Below, piece by piece: positions 1 through 8,001 of a DNA stretch of 64,000 bases. The translations under genes and the position numbers were made by a program. The notes under the pieces were generated by a model that worked only from the letters and a program-made list of their open reading frames with translations, was not told where the DNA came from and searched no databases. The DNA comes from JALORV01 sp963703945 (GTDB lineage: Bacteria; Pseudomonadota; Gammaproteobacteria; Burkholderiales; Burkholderiaceae_F). The first letter of the stretch is position 1; every line of letters starts with the position of its first letter. The stretch covers positions 15,735 to 79,734 of the forward strand of contig CAVPGM010000028.1 in the NCBI GenBank assembly GCA_963703945.1. The letters run 5' to 3'.

Positions 1-570
1 CACCGGCGTAACCGGATCCTCGCGTCCACATACTAGAAGCGTAGGGACACGCATTCGTTCGAGATCGTCATGCGAATCCGGGCGCGAGAGCATGGCGGTC
101 TGCTGATTGAATTGCCCACGCGCGCCGATGCGGCGCGCCATCGCAGACATCAGGTCGGTTAGCTCGCTACGCTGAACATGAGCAGGATGCAACCAACGTG
201 CGGGCAACTCGGGAATCAGCGCTTCGATGCCGCCCTCCCTTACCTTGGCAATGTCGGCCAGGCGCCCCGCGCGCCGCGCAGGATGATCCGCTAAGGCGGT
301 CGTATCCATCAATACCAGACGCTCAAGGCGTTGCAACTGCCGTCGAATGATCTCGAAGGCGAGGTAACCGCCAAGCGAGAGCCCGATCAACGTGAAGCGT
401 GCTGGCGTCTTGGCGAGCAACTCCTCCGCCATGCCCCCTAACGAATTATGGTCGCGGAAGGCAAACACAGCGCACTCATAGTCAGCATCGAGCGCGGCGA
501 CCTGCGCAGCGTACAGCCGCTCGTCGGTCAAGTGGGCGCAAGCGAAGGCAAGGAACGGCCTTTTAAGCAT
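1..570 (-). CDS. Alpha/beta hydrolase, 3' end outside the window
   Basis: The minus strand is open from an ATG at 568-570 to the left edge, giving 190 residues without a stop. The protein begins MLKRPFLAFACAHLTDERLY and carries a classic nucleophile elbow, GLSLGG, near residue 73, followed by an LVLMDTTALADHPARR stretch and, at the edge, LLVCGREDPVTPV, which is the strand-and-loop that normally precedes the catalytic acid. The catalytic histidine would lie beyond the edge. This is the usual order for small serine alpha/beta hydrolases of about 230-260 residues. The substrate cannot be told from sequence. The start is the first ATG of the frame; I see no strong ribosome binding site in front of it. 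Confidence 0.8.
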   Translation of the reverse strand, partial: MLKRPFLAFACAHLTDERLYAAQVAALDADYECAVFAFRDHNSLGGMAEELLAKTPARFTLIGLSLGGYLAFEIIRRQLQRLERLVLMDTTALADHPARRAGRLADIAKVREGGIEALIPELPARWLHPAHVQRSELTDLMSAMARRIGARGQFNQQTAMLSRPDSHDDLERMRVPTLLVCGREDPVTPV

Positions 571-691
571 GCAACTACGGTAGCCCGGCGCCAAAATCTT
601 TCATAGCGCCTTTCAACTCTGTCCGCTGTTGGGTGAATTTCGAGACTACCTTGAACGACGGGTTGGCCGACAACGGCGTCGGCCGCTGACA

Positions 692-1066
692 TTAGCGGGA
701 AACCCTTGCGCCCTTTGCACGCCGACCGGCCGAACGCATTGTTAGACAGCGGGGAGCAATGGACTTGGCGAGTGCGAACGTGCGTGGCGGCCAAAGCCCC
801 TCCCATGACACGGAGACGTTCCCCGCGGCGCCGCCGCCATCACGGTAGTGCACGCGGACGCGTGTGCCATTCGGTGGCCGTGCGCCATGCACCCCGTTGC
901 CGAAGCGGACGACACCACTTGCGGCGTCGAGCACATAGACCAAGCTATCCGATGCCGCTGCCCGGAGCGTCTCAACATTGGGGAGTCTGCGCCACCGCCG
1001 CCCCCCGACCGTCACTGTGACACGCAAGTCACGCTCAGTCAGGACAGTCAGAGGCCACGCGGACAT
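692..1066 (-). CDS. Small protein with a phage-baseplate-like motif
   Basis: This 124-residue protein starts at an ATG preceded by GGGAGA about seven bases upstream. The middle reads YVLDAASGVVRFGNGVHGAR followed by PPNGTRVRVHYRDGGGAAGNV, which resembles the end of large putative baseplate assembly proteins (a beta strand, FGDG-like turn, then a YRxGGGxxGN motif). Here it stands alone, with no other phage genes nearby. It could be a domesticated fragment or a small family of its own. The C-terminal 25 residues are basic and featureless. The family resemblance is from memory and should be taken as a lead only. Confidence 0.55.
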   Translation of the reverse strand: MSAWPLTVLTERDLRVTVTVGGRRWRRLPNVETLRAAASDSLVYVLDAASGVVRFGNGVHGARPPNGTRVRVHYRDGGGAAGNVSVSWEGLWPPRTFALAKSIAPRCLTMRSAGRRAKGARVSR

Positions 1067-1358
1067 CAGTTTCTCCCGATTCAGGTGGGTTCACGACGTA
1101 ACTGAAGCACGCTGATTCCTCAGAAAGAAGCCTGCTCCTTGGCGATTCTCCGCCGCGACCCACGAAGGCCGCAAACGGCCGACCTGCGCTTTCCGGATCC
1201 AGGACGCAGTGTCTGGCTGGCAAGACATCAGAACAGGACCACTTCTTGTCGCCGAGGCATACGTCTCATGAATACCTGATTCGGTTGGAATTCATTGGCC
1301 CGCGCAGCGCAGCGCGCCCAGACTTCCCGCTGCACTCATCGGGAAAATCGCCGCGCTC

Positions 1359-1715
1359 ATGAAAAAGACCACCTCGATTGCCCCCTCCAATGCGCCGCAA
1401 CTCACGCAAGGGCGGCTGCGCAAGCAAGCTTGCAAGATCTTCGGCGTCGGCACAACCGTGCAGCTGTTCGGTAGCGGCGGGCGGGTATTGACCAGCGACG
1501 GCCGTCGGCTCGAGTTCGCGAACATGAAGGAGTGGGCGCGCCTAATCGAGCGCGAACGGCCCGCGTCCAAAGCGCCCCCGACTCATACGTCGCGGCGGCC
1601 CGTCAAGCGCGGGCCGCAGCACAAGCAGGAGCCGGACGCCTTAACAACGCAAGCCACTACCGATGAGGGCACGCCGAAGAAGCGAGCGTTGCGCTTCATT
1701 TGGGAGATGCTCTGA
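1359..1715 (+). CDS. Hypothetical basic protein, 118 aa
   Basis: I do not recognise this protein. It begins MKKTTSIAPSNAPQ, has a compact central part (residues 25-65, containing GGRVLTSDGRRLEFANMKEW) and a lysine/arginine and proline rich tail that ends in RALRFIWEML. It has no signal peptide or membrane segment. No strong ribosome binding site precedes the ATG, the nearest purine run being about 14 bases away. Codon use looks coding, and no longer frame competes on either strand. It stands alone between two gene-poor stretches. Confidence 0.5.
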   Translation: MKKTTSIAPSNAPQLTQGRLRKQACKIFGVGTTVQLFGSGGRVLTSDGRRLEFANMKEWARLIERERPASKAPPTHTSRRPVKRGPQHKQEPDALTTQATTDEGTPKKRALRFIWEML

Positions 1716-2112
1716 ACGGGAGATTGATTGATATCTGCCAGGACCCGGCACCGACGCTGCAAGCGAATGCGCTGCGAGATTTGCGTGGCGCCCGGATTGA
1801 AGCGGACAGGGAATACGCAGTTTCAAGGGGCCACAGGTCCGCTATCCAGCGGTCGGAATCCGTCCGCTTCTGGCGATTCAGTTCCCAACGCGAAGCGGCC
1901 GGTCTTAACCGAGATAGGCCTCGTTTCAGTGACGGGCCGTCCCGAAGCGCCCACCGCACGATCCTCGGGTTAGGCGGCCTAACAAACCGTCACGTGCCCT
2001 CTGTGGTCGGCCGTCGCACATCCTGAGAGAGCTTGCGGCAGTCGAAGTATCGAATCGCGCCCGCTTCAAGGGCGGAATAGACCGCAAGTGTGCGACTTGC
2101 CGGCCATGGTGT
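1716..2112. other. Stretch without a recognisable gene
   Basis: About 400 bases separate the unknown gene ending at 1715 from the small membrane protein ending at 2113. Short open frames exist on both strands, but none has a ribosome binding site or a protein that looks real. I see no terminator hairpin or repeat. Confidence 0.5.
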
Positions 2113-2343
2113 TCACTCCGAGACTGCGACGGTGCGTCGCCCGCTGCGCCACTGAGTGACATACGGCAGCACGAACAAGTACAGACCGGTCAACAGGAGC
2201 AAGCCGAGCGGGAGCAACGGCACGTAGGACACCCAGACGACGGGCTGCTCCTGTGCCAAGGCGACGAATGTGACGATGACGGCCACCGTGAAAGCGATGG
2301 ACAGCCAGCGGTGGATCTGTCGAACCCACTTGTTCGCGTTCAA
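2113..2343 (-). CDS. Small two-helix membrane protein, 76 aa
   Basis: The protein begins MNANKWVRQIHRWLSIAFTV from a TTG at 2341-2343. AGGAGA sits five to six bases upstream, which decides this start; the longer in-frame reading upstream is only the shifted tail of the VOC gene. Two hydrophobic segments (about residues 13-30 and 36-58) are joined by a short loop QEQPVVWV, and the end is basic and polar. The pattern W..QIHRWLS at the start recalls PepSY-type membrane proteins, but the rest is too short to assign. It follows the VOC gene by 44 bases on the same strand and is probably co-transcribed with it and the AraC gene. Confidence 0.7.
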   Translation of the reverse strand: MNANKWVRQIHRWLSIAFTVAVIVTFVALAQEQPVVWVSYVPLLPLGLLLLTGLYLFVLPYVTQWRSGRRTVAVSE

Positions 2344-2387
2344 TGGTTTCTCCTCTGAAAAATAGCCCGCAGCGGTCATGCCGGAGC

Positions 2388-2793
2388 TCACCGCGTCTGG
2401 ATCATCTTCCACCCGTTGCCCGACGGATCGCGGAAGCCGGCGTCCACGGTGCCGTAGCGATCGATGGGCTCTTGCGTGAACTCCACGCCGCGCGCGCGCA
2501 TCCGGTCGTAGGCAGCGCGGCAGTCGTCGACGACGAGCACGAGCGGCGGCATCGCGCCCTTCGCGACGATCTCGCGCAGCGGTCTGCGCGGTCGCCGCGT
2601 CGAGCACCGGCGGCCCCGGCGTGAACAGGCCGAGCTGGAAGGACGGCTGGTCCGGGTGCTGCACCGTGAGCCAGCGGTAGTCGCCGTTTCGCGCGTCGGT
2701 GTGGACGCGGAATCCGAGCTTCTCGACGTAGAACTCGAGCGCTTCGTCCTGATCGCGAACGTACAGACCGACTACATCGACACCTTGGCTCAT
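2388..2793 (-). pseudogene. VOC (glyoxalase/bleomycin resistance) family protein, frameshifted
   Basis: The first part reads MSQGVDVVGLYVRDQDEALEFYVEKLGF, the start of a vicinal oxygen chelate domain, up to residue 68 or so (VLDAATAQT). The frame then breaks near 2590, and the protein continues in another frame as LREIVAKGAMPPLVLVVDDC and ends FRDPSGNGWKMIQTR at 2388. One missing base (an expected GCNCTG reads GCTG) explains the break. Restored, it would be about 135 residues, normal for single-domain VOC proteins, which bind metal and act on small molecules in detoxification or ring cleavage. Its ATG overlaps the AraC stop as ATGA, so the two are translationally coupled, and the AraC protein probably regulates it. 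Confidence 0.85.
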
Positions 2794-3305
2794 GGGACCT
2801 CCGTTTCGTCGGAAGCGACTGTACCGACCGCGTCCTGTCGCCGCTTCTCCGAAACTGCGATCGTGAGGTCGGGCCGGTGCGCGGCGCTGACGATGCAGGC
2901 CGGCACGGGCTCGAGCTCGTGCGGAGCGGTCTTCTCGCGCGCCCGGAGCTCACCCGGGCTCTTGCCGGTGATGTCGCGGAAGGTGCGCCCGAACGTTCCG
3001 AGGCTCGACCAACCCGTCTGGAACGCGATCTCGGTGATGGACAGGTCGGTGTCGCGGAGCAGCGCCGTCGCGCGCTCGATGCGCCGCGTGAGCAGGTAGC
3101 GGTGCGGGGGAACGCCGAAGGCTTCCTTGAACGCTCGCGCGAAGTGAGCCTCGGAGACGCCGCTCACGCGCGCCAGCCGCCGGACGGGCCACTCCTCGTG
3201 CGAGGCGGCGTCCATCCGGTCCTTCGCGCGCAGCAGGCGGCGCAACAGCGCGGGGTCCTGGCTTGTGTGCCCTCGTCCTTGTTTGCTCCCGAGCCCTGTT
3301 CCCAT
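2790..3305 (-). CDS. AraC-type transcriptional regulator (DNA-binding domain only)
   Basis: The 171-residue protein carries a double helix-turn-helix of the AraC family: RLARVSGVSEAHFARAFKEA (about residues 44-63) is the first helix pair, and ITEIAFQTGWSSLGTFGRTF (about 92-111) the second, followed by the typical GKSP. There is no N-terminal sensing domain, so ligand control, if any, is indirect; the C-terminal 50 residues are unusual and not conserved in the family. The stop codon overlaps the start of the VOC gene by ATGA. Such short AraC proteins next to VOC genes are common. The start was taken at the first ATG of the open frame (3303-3305). Confidence 0.88.
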   Translation of the reverse strand: MGTGLGSKQGRGHTSQDPALLRRLLRAKDRMDAASHEEWPVRRLARVSGVSEAHFARAFKEAFGVPPHRYLLTRRIERATALLRDTDLSITEIAFQTGWSSLGTFGRTFRDITGKSPGELRAREKTAPHELEPVPACIVSAAHRPDLTIAVSEKRRQDAVGTVASDETEVP

Positions 3306-3554
3306 GAGCGACCGATCACGTGTCCTCGTCGAGGCTCGTAGCCCTGCATCACCCCGAGCGCTTCGTCTATGGATATGGGGAGATTGTCCATCCGATCCAA
3401 TGATCGCATCGGACAGTGCAATGACTGCTCTACTTCGAGGTAGCGCTTTGATCTGAATGTCCGCAATTGAGCCGCGACCCGTCAGGGCTTTACTTCAGCC
3501 GCTCCGCGGCTCTTCGCTCCCGAAAGTGCCTCGCCACTATCGCTTCATGGAGTC

Positions 3555-5156
3555 TCACTGTAGATTCCTTGGCACCGCGAAAATGTAGAGCTGACCGCCC
3601 TCGACGAGTTCCGCGTCGCCGGCATCGTAGTGCGCCTGAGTGACGCCAAGGTAATAGCGATACCCGCGCCGTGCCCACGGAATCCTCGCGTCGACGTCGT
3701 CGTCACCGTCGGCGCGGCGCTCCTGCTCCCACCCGAAGCGATCCCATTCCTGAGGCTTGCTGCGCAAAAGGTGCGTGATCTCGATCACTCCCGAGGATTC
3801 TTCGTCTTGATTGAACGGCGGCGTCGGCGTGGCAAATCGCTGCGGGTCGTGCTTCGCCACTTCGACCAGCCGGCGGCTCGTCGGATAGAACTTCCAAATT
3901 CGCGCGAGGTGCGCCTGATTGCCCGGGTCTTCCATCAGGATCAGATTGCCGTCGCCATCGACCGTGATGTTGTCGAACATCTGCTCCGGCCCGGTGCCGT
4001 CAATCAGTTGATCGATCACACCACCCTGGTCCGGACGGCGGATGTCTTTGAACGTGAGGCGATAAAGGCGCGAACGAGCGATCGTCGTCCCGCTGCCGTC
4101 CTTGGCGCTGTCGAAACGGTCGGTCGTCACGAAGTAGTACACGTTCGGATTCCTGGTGTCCCAGGCACCGTCCTCCGGCCGCAGGAATTCGGTAACCGCG
4201 GCGGCAGCGCTCACCGCCTGCAGCTGCGCGCCGGTCATGGCCTTTACGTCCTGGAACGCATGCAGCGTGAACGGTGTGCCGTTCGGAATGCCGGGGCCGC
4301 GGGTAGCGGCCGAAGGGACGTCTTCCTGCGCGAAGCCCTGAACCTTGACGCCGTACAGCCAGCCACCGGTCAGACCCGCCTTTTCGATCTCATCTCCGCT
4401 CGCCTGTTTTTCGCCGACATAGACATAGAGCTGACCTTGCGTGGAGTCGTCCTGCCCGATCACCACCGTCTTGTCCTGTTCGAAGGGGCTTGCCACGGAG
4501 TTCTCCCACGAGAACTTGCCGAGCGAGGGGAGTTCGTAACTCATTGCGGCGTTCGGTCCGGTGACGATATGGGCGAACGCGCGCCCTTCGTTGCCCACTT
4601 CTTCGCCGTTCATGAAGATGCGGCCCGGATAGCCCTTGCCCGTCTTGCGGTTGTAGAACGCGGTCGCGGCCGGCAGGTCGGCCGAGCAAAGCCGCCCCCA
4701 CGGACGTGTCGCCGGCTGATAGCTTCCCGTCGCCGCATTCCACTCCAGCACCTGCTTCGCCAGATCGCCCCCATGCAGCACAGCGAGATCCGACTTCCGC
4801 ACAATCCACTCCGACACGAACGCGCCCGCAAAACCGTGGCGACGGACTACGCCGTTGCTCGCACCGATCTCATGATTCATCAGCACCGTGAACGTGCCGT
4901 CACGGTTGTCGTAGGCGCCCAGGCCGTCTGGAATTCCGACCATTCGGTACCGCGCCGTCGATCCGGGCTTTTCGTTCACCGAGTCGCCCACCGTGAGCAA
5001 GGAGATGACCTGCACGCTCCCCGGCACATTGACCACGTAGGGTGTTGCCGAACTCGTCGGCCCCTTGATCGTCTCGGCAATTGCTGACGTGCTCACGGTC
5101 AGCGCGAGCGAAATGGACACAGCGATGACGTCTTGCGCGCAGCAAGGGAACTTCAT
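3555..5156 (-). CDS. PhoX/DUF839 family secreted protein
   Basis: The 533-residue protein starts at an ATG with AGGAG seven bases upstream; the frame is open further upstream but without such a site. Residues 1-28 look like a Sec signal peptide (ISLALTVSTSAIAETI). The mature part shows PhoX/DUF839 features: GTFTVLMNHEIGASNG near residue 85, MNGEEVGNEGR, and DNITVDGDGNLILMEDPGN near residue 400. PhoX proteins are calcium- and iron-dependent phosphatases; DUF839 members without tested activity are also common, so phosphatase activity here is inferred. It lies downstream of a small unknown gene on the same strand with a 142-base gap. Confidence 0.85.
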   Translation of the reverse strand: MKFPCCAQDVIAVSISLALTVSTSAIAETIKGPTSSATPYVVNVPGSVQVISLLTVGDSVNEKPGSTARYRMVGIPDGLGAYDNRDGTFTVLMNHEIGASNGVVRRHGFAGAFVSEWIVRKSDLAVLHGGDLAKQVLEWNAATGSYQPATRPWGRLCSADLPAATAFYNRKTGKGYPGRIFMNGEEVGNEGRAFAHIVTGPNAAMSYELPSLGKFSWENSVASPFEQDKTVVIGQDDSTQGQLYVYVGEKQASGDEIEKAGLTGGWLYGVKVQGFAQEDVPSAATRGPGIPNGTPFTLHAFQDVKAMTGAQLQAVSAAAAVTEFLRPEDGAWDTRNPNVYYFVTTDRFDSAKDGSGTTIARSRLYRLTFKDIRRPDQGGVIDQLIDGTGPEQMFDNITVDGDGNLILMEDPGNQAHLARIWKFYPTSRRLVEVAKHDPQRFATPTPPFNQDEESSGVIEITHLLRSKPQEWDRFGWEQERRADGDDDVDARIPWARRGYRYYLGVTQAHYDAGDAELVEGGQLYIFAVPRNLQ

Positions 5157-5298
5157 GCTTTCTCCTGAGTAGCGGAGGCAAGATAAGGGCGCGCCATGAC
5201 CGGTGCGTGAACGCAGCAGGATGGACGCACGGCCGCGCGCCGTGACATGCGCCTTTCGCGCTACGGCAGCGACTCTCCTCGCTGCGCGGCGTGAGGTT

Positions 5299-5568
5299 TC
5301 AGCGGCCCGGATCCTGAACTGGGATACCACCACTGAGGTTCACTCCGATACTGGGCGAACGCTCCCCGTAGGCGCACAAATCGGCCAGAAGTTTGTGCAA
5401 GTTGGCGATAGCTCCTTCGTGCGCGCTAAGGTTGACAGCGTGCTTACGCAGTTCGCGCAGCTCGCTTACCAGTTGCAACACATCGCGGGGATAAAGCTTG
5501 ACCTTGCCGTCCTTGTCCGCCTCGACGCTGCACACTGCTTCCAACGCGTTCAGCTGTTCGTCGGTCAT
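5299..5568 (-). CDS. Hypothetical protein, 89 aa
   Basis: This protein starts MTDEQLNALEAVCSVEADKD, with GGAGG about six bases ahead of the ATG. The first 60 residues are acidic to neutral and helical, and include KVKLYPRDVLQLVSELRELR. It has no signal or membrane segment. I do not recognise the family. The start is supported by the ribosome binding site; the same frame is open far upstream, but only as the antisense of the protease gene. It is divergent from that gene, with a 300-base gap that should hold both promoters. Confidence 0.7.
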   Translation of the reverse strand: MTDEQLNALEAVCSVEADKDGKVKLYPRDVLQLVSELRELRKHAVNLSAHEGAIANLHKLLADLCAYGERSPSIGVNLSGGIPVQDPGR

Positions 5569-5868
5569 CGCCGCCTCCGATAGACACTCTGGAAGAACAT
5601 GAAGTCTGGGTAGTAACGTCAGAATCACTATAACCGCGCCCGACGCGATGGGCCGTTCGGCCCTAGTCTCCGTCGGCACCTGCGATGGTTTCAGGCGTCG
5701 CGGTACCAGTCCTTGAGCAGCCAGGTCGCTTGCGCCGAATGGCCCAGATCTTGCACCCAGACGCCGCGACCCCAACTTCCAAACGCGCGGGGTTCCCCTG
5801 CCCGATCGGGGGATGCGACTTGCGCGCGCTCGCGGCACAGTCGCTGCCATCATTACGCGGAGATTCAG

Positions 5869-6795
5869 ATGACTCGTCCCGACACGGCTGCACTGACTGC
5901 CTGGTCCGATCAACTCGCGGCGCTGGCCGAACATACGGCTGCCAGCGTTGTCGCCGTCCACGTCGGCCGGCATGAATCCGTGTCCGGCACGCTGTGGCGC
6001 CCGAACGTGATCGTCACCGCAGCGCACGCACTGCGACGATCGCACGACATCAGGCTGACGCTGCCCGACGGGTCGAGCGCCCTGGCGTCGCTCGCGGGCG
6101 CAGACGGCTCGACCGACCTGGCCGTGCTGCGGATCGAGGCAACGAACACCGTGCCGATCGAATCGCGCGACGCCTCGGCCGTCAGAACGGGCCACTGGGT
6201 CATGGCGGTCGCGCGCAACGCGGAAGGCGTCGTCACCGTCGACCAGGGGCTGATCGGCCGCGTGGGTGGCGCGTGGCAAACCTGGCGCGGCGGTCGCATC
6301 GACCGATTGCTGCGACTGGACGGCGCACTCGGCGCGAGCTTCGCCGGCGCGCCGATCATCGCCGCCGACGGCGCTGCGATCGGCGTCGGCACACCAGCGC
6401 TTGCGCGCGGTTTCGGCATCGTCGTGCCGACGTCGACCGTCAACCGCGTCGTCGACGAGTTGCTCGCAAAGGGCCGAATCGCGCGCGGCTATTTTGGTAT
6501 CGGCACGCAGCCCGTCGAGCTGCCGAGCGCGCTCGTGAAGCAGCTGGAACTTGACGATGGACATGGCCTGCTGATCACGTCGATCGCCGAGGACAGCCCG
6601 GCGGCCGCGGCCGGCCTGCTGATCGGCGACGTGTTGCTGGAGATCGATGGCCATCGCGTCTGCGACGTCGACGACCTGTACGCCGCTCTCGGCGGCGACC
6701 GCGTCGGCCGGTCGATCACCGTGGCGATCGTGCGCGCCGGAGTGCGCGTCGAGAAAAGCGTCACCGTGGGCGAACGGCCGCGGATGCACTGTTGA
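5869..6795 (+). CDS. DegP-like trypsin-fold/PDZ protein lacking the catalytic serine
   Basis: The 308-residue protein starts at an ATG behind GGAGA. A chymotrypsin-like domain (about residues 15-205) is followed by a PDZ domain (about 220-300, with GLLITSIAEDSPAAAAGL). The catalytic histidine (VTAAHAL) and aspartate (GSTDLAVLRI) are present, but where active relatives have F/N-S-G-G the sequence reads GASFAGAPII, so the serine position is alanine. There is no signal peptide, which suggests a cytoplasmic protein. It may act as a binding or sensing scaffold rather than a protease. The LuxR gene begins at or just after its stop codon, so the two are likely one operon. Confidence 0.85.
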   Translation: MTRPDTAALTAWSDQLAALAEHTAASVVAVHVGRHESVSGTLWRPNVIVTAAHALRRSHDIRLTLPDGSSALASLAGADGSTDLAVLRIEATNTVPIESRDASAVRTGHWVMAVARNAEGVVTVDQGLIGRVGGAWQTWRGGRIDRLLRLDGALGASFAGAPIIAADGAAIGVGTPALARGFGIVVPTSTVNRVVDELLAKGRIARGYFGIGTQPVELPSALVKQLELDDGHGLLITSIAEDSPAAAAGLLIGDVLLEIDGHRVCDVDDLYAALGGDRVGRSITVAIVRAGVRVEKSVTVGERPRMHC

Positions 6796-6797
6796 CC

Positions 6798-7441
6798 GTG
6801 AACACGCGCGTGGCCATCGTCGTTGCAGCGCCTCTGGTGCGCGACGGACTCGTCGCCATGGTGCGGGCGAGCACCGAGCTGGCAGTTGGTCTGGCGCGGC
6901 GGAGTCGATCGCGGCGTGGCTCGAGCATGGCGGTCGTGGTGCCGACGTTCTGCTGGCGCAGCCCGATGCGGATGATCCGACGCTCGACGCCCTGCTTGCG
7001 ACGGCACTGCCTCTGGTCGTGCTGACCGATCACGACTCTCAGGTTGATGCGGCACTTTCCAGTGGCGCCACCGTGTTGCCGACCGCGGCGAGTGCCGGGG
7101 CGATCGTCGCCGCGATCGAAGCCACGGTCGCGGGCCTGATCGCGCTCGCACCTGCGCAAGCGTCGGCGCTCGTTGCCCGCACGCAGGTGACGTCGCGCCG
7201 CCCGGCGCAACAGGTCGAGCCTCTGACACCGCGTGAACTCGAAGTGCTGGACTTGCTCGCACGTGGGCTTGCCAATCGCGCAGTCGCCGCCCGCCTGCAG
7301 ATCTCGACGCACACCGCCAAGTTCCACGTCGGGCAGATCCTCGCCAAACTCGGTGCCGTCACGCGCGCACAAGCCGTTGCGATCGGGCTGCGCGACGGTC
7401 TGGTCGACCGGTCCTCAATTACCGAGTATCAACATCCCTGA
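6798..7441 (+). pseudogene. LuxR/NarL-type regulator, frameshifted
   Basis: The reading begins VNTRVAIVVAAPLVRDGLVA at a GTG (6798; a TTG at 6792 overlapping the upstream stop is an alternative). The frame breaks near 6890 and continues one frame over as SIAAWLEHGGRGADVLLAQP. The C-terminal part is intact: a LuxR helix-turn-helix with PLTPRELEVLDLLARGLANR and STHTAKFHVGQILAKLGAVTR. The N-terminal part has a receiver-like fold, but the residues read around the expected phosphorylation site (VLLAQPD) do not show the canonical aspartate after the hydrophobic strand. One base lost near 6890 explains the break. It is coupled to the protease-like gene upstream. Confidence 0.82.
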
Positions 7442-7462
7442 CGTCGCGCGTAGCGGCGATCT

Positions 7463-7624
7463 TCACGTTGGGCAGCCGGTATATCGCCTCACGGCGGCGT
7501 CGAAGTCAATGTGAACAGCGACCTCGGCGTTGGCTTGTGTGGAATCTGTGTGCTCTGTCGAAGTGCCCCGCACTAAACCAAGGGCGATCGCAACCAGGCT
7601 GGCCGTGATCAGGAATTTCGTCAT
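7463..7624 (-). CDS. Small secreted or membrane-anchored peptide, 53 aa
   Basis: This short gene begins MTKFLITASLVAIALGLVRG and ends in TGCPT. GGAGA lies seven bases before the ATG. The first 19 residues form a signal-peptide-like segment, and the rest is polar, rich in Thr, Glu and Asp. I know no family for it. It sits between the LuxR gene (convergent, 22 bases) and the DUF1127-like gene upstream on the same strand, 40 bases away, with which it probably shares a transcript. Confidence 0.6.
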   Translation of the reverse strand: MTKFLITASLVAIALGLVRGTSTEHTDSTQANAEVAVHIDFDAAVRRYTGCPT

Positions 7625-7663
7625 CGGTATATCTCCGAGAACTGGTTGATACCGCTGGCTCGA

Positions 7664-7909
7664 TCAACGGCGGTCGCGCTCCGCCACAGCGCGGTCGATC
7701 AGCCAGTCCGGCGCTCCAATGTCTTTCAGCATGTGCACGTTCATGTTGGCGAAGACATCGGGCAATCGACTGTCGCGGGTCCGGTGTTGGCGCAATGGCG
7801 CTAGGCGCGCGCGCTGGACGACACTCCATGCTTCGCCGATCCAGACGAAGGTGCGCTGGATCAGGGGCGGATACAGGGCGGCGGCAGGCCGGGAAGAAGA
7901 GAGTTCCAT
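7664..7909 (-). CDS. DUF1127-like (YjiS-type) small protein
   Basis: The 81-residue protein starts MELSSSRPAAALYPPLIQRT, with GGAGT about five bases upstream of the ATG. Its last third (LPDVFANMNVHMLKDIGAPDWLI) follows the DUF1127 pattern of a short amphipathic helix ending in L-x-DIG-hydrophobic. DUF1127 proteins are small arginine-rich proteins; several bind RNA and affect small-RNA and phosphate or carbon metabolism in alphaproteobacteria. It is divergent from a LysR gene, with 92 bases between start codons, so the LysR protein is its likely regulator. Confidence 0.7.
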   Translation of the reverse strand: MELSSSRPAAALYPPLIQRTFVWIGEAWSVVQRARLAPLRQHRTRDSRLPDVFANMNVHMLKDIGAPDWLIDRAVAERDRR

Positions 7910-8001
7910 GGGGACTCCAATCCAAAGCACAGTGACGTTGGTAAGCGTATGAGCCCAGACTACGGACCGGAATCAATTTGTTTTGGCCATATTGGTCAGT
8001 T

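Noticed and set aside
3630..5087. A 485-codon open frame on the plus strand opposite the PhoX-like gene
   Set aside because: It is the antisense of a clear family member. The product is arginine and leucine rich, without motifs, as expected from GC-rich antisense frames.
5569..6789. A long minus-strand open frame opposite the DegP-like gene that leads into the 89-aa gene
   Set aside because: Only the last 89 codons have a ribosome binding site and sensible composition; the rest is antisense.
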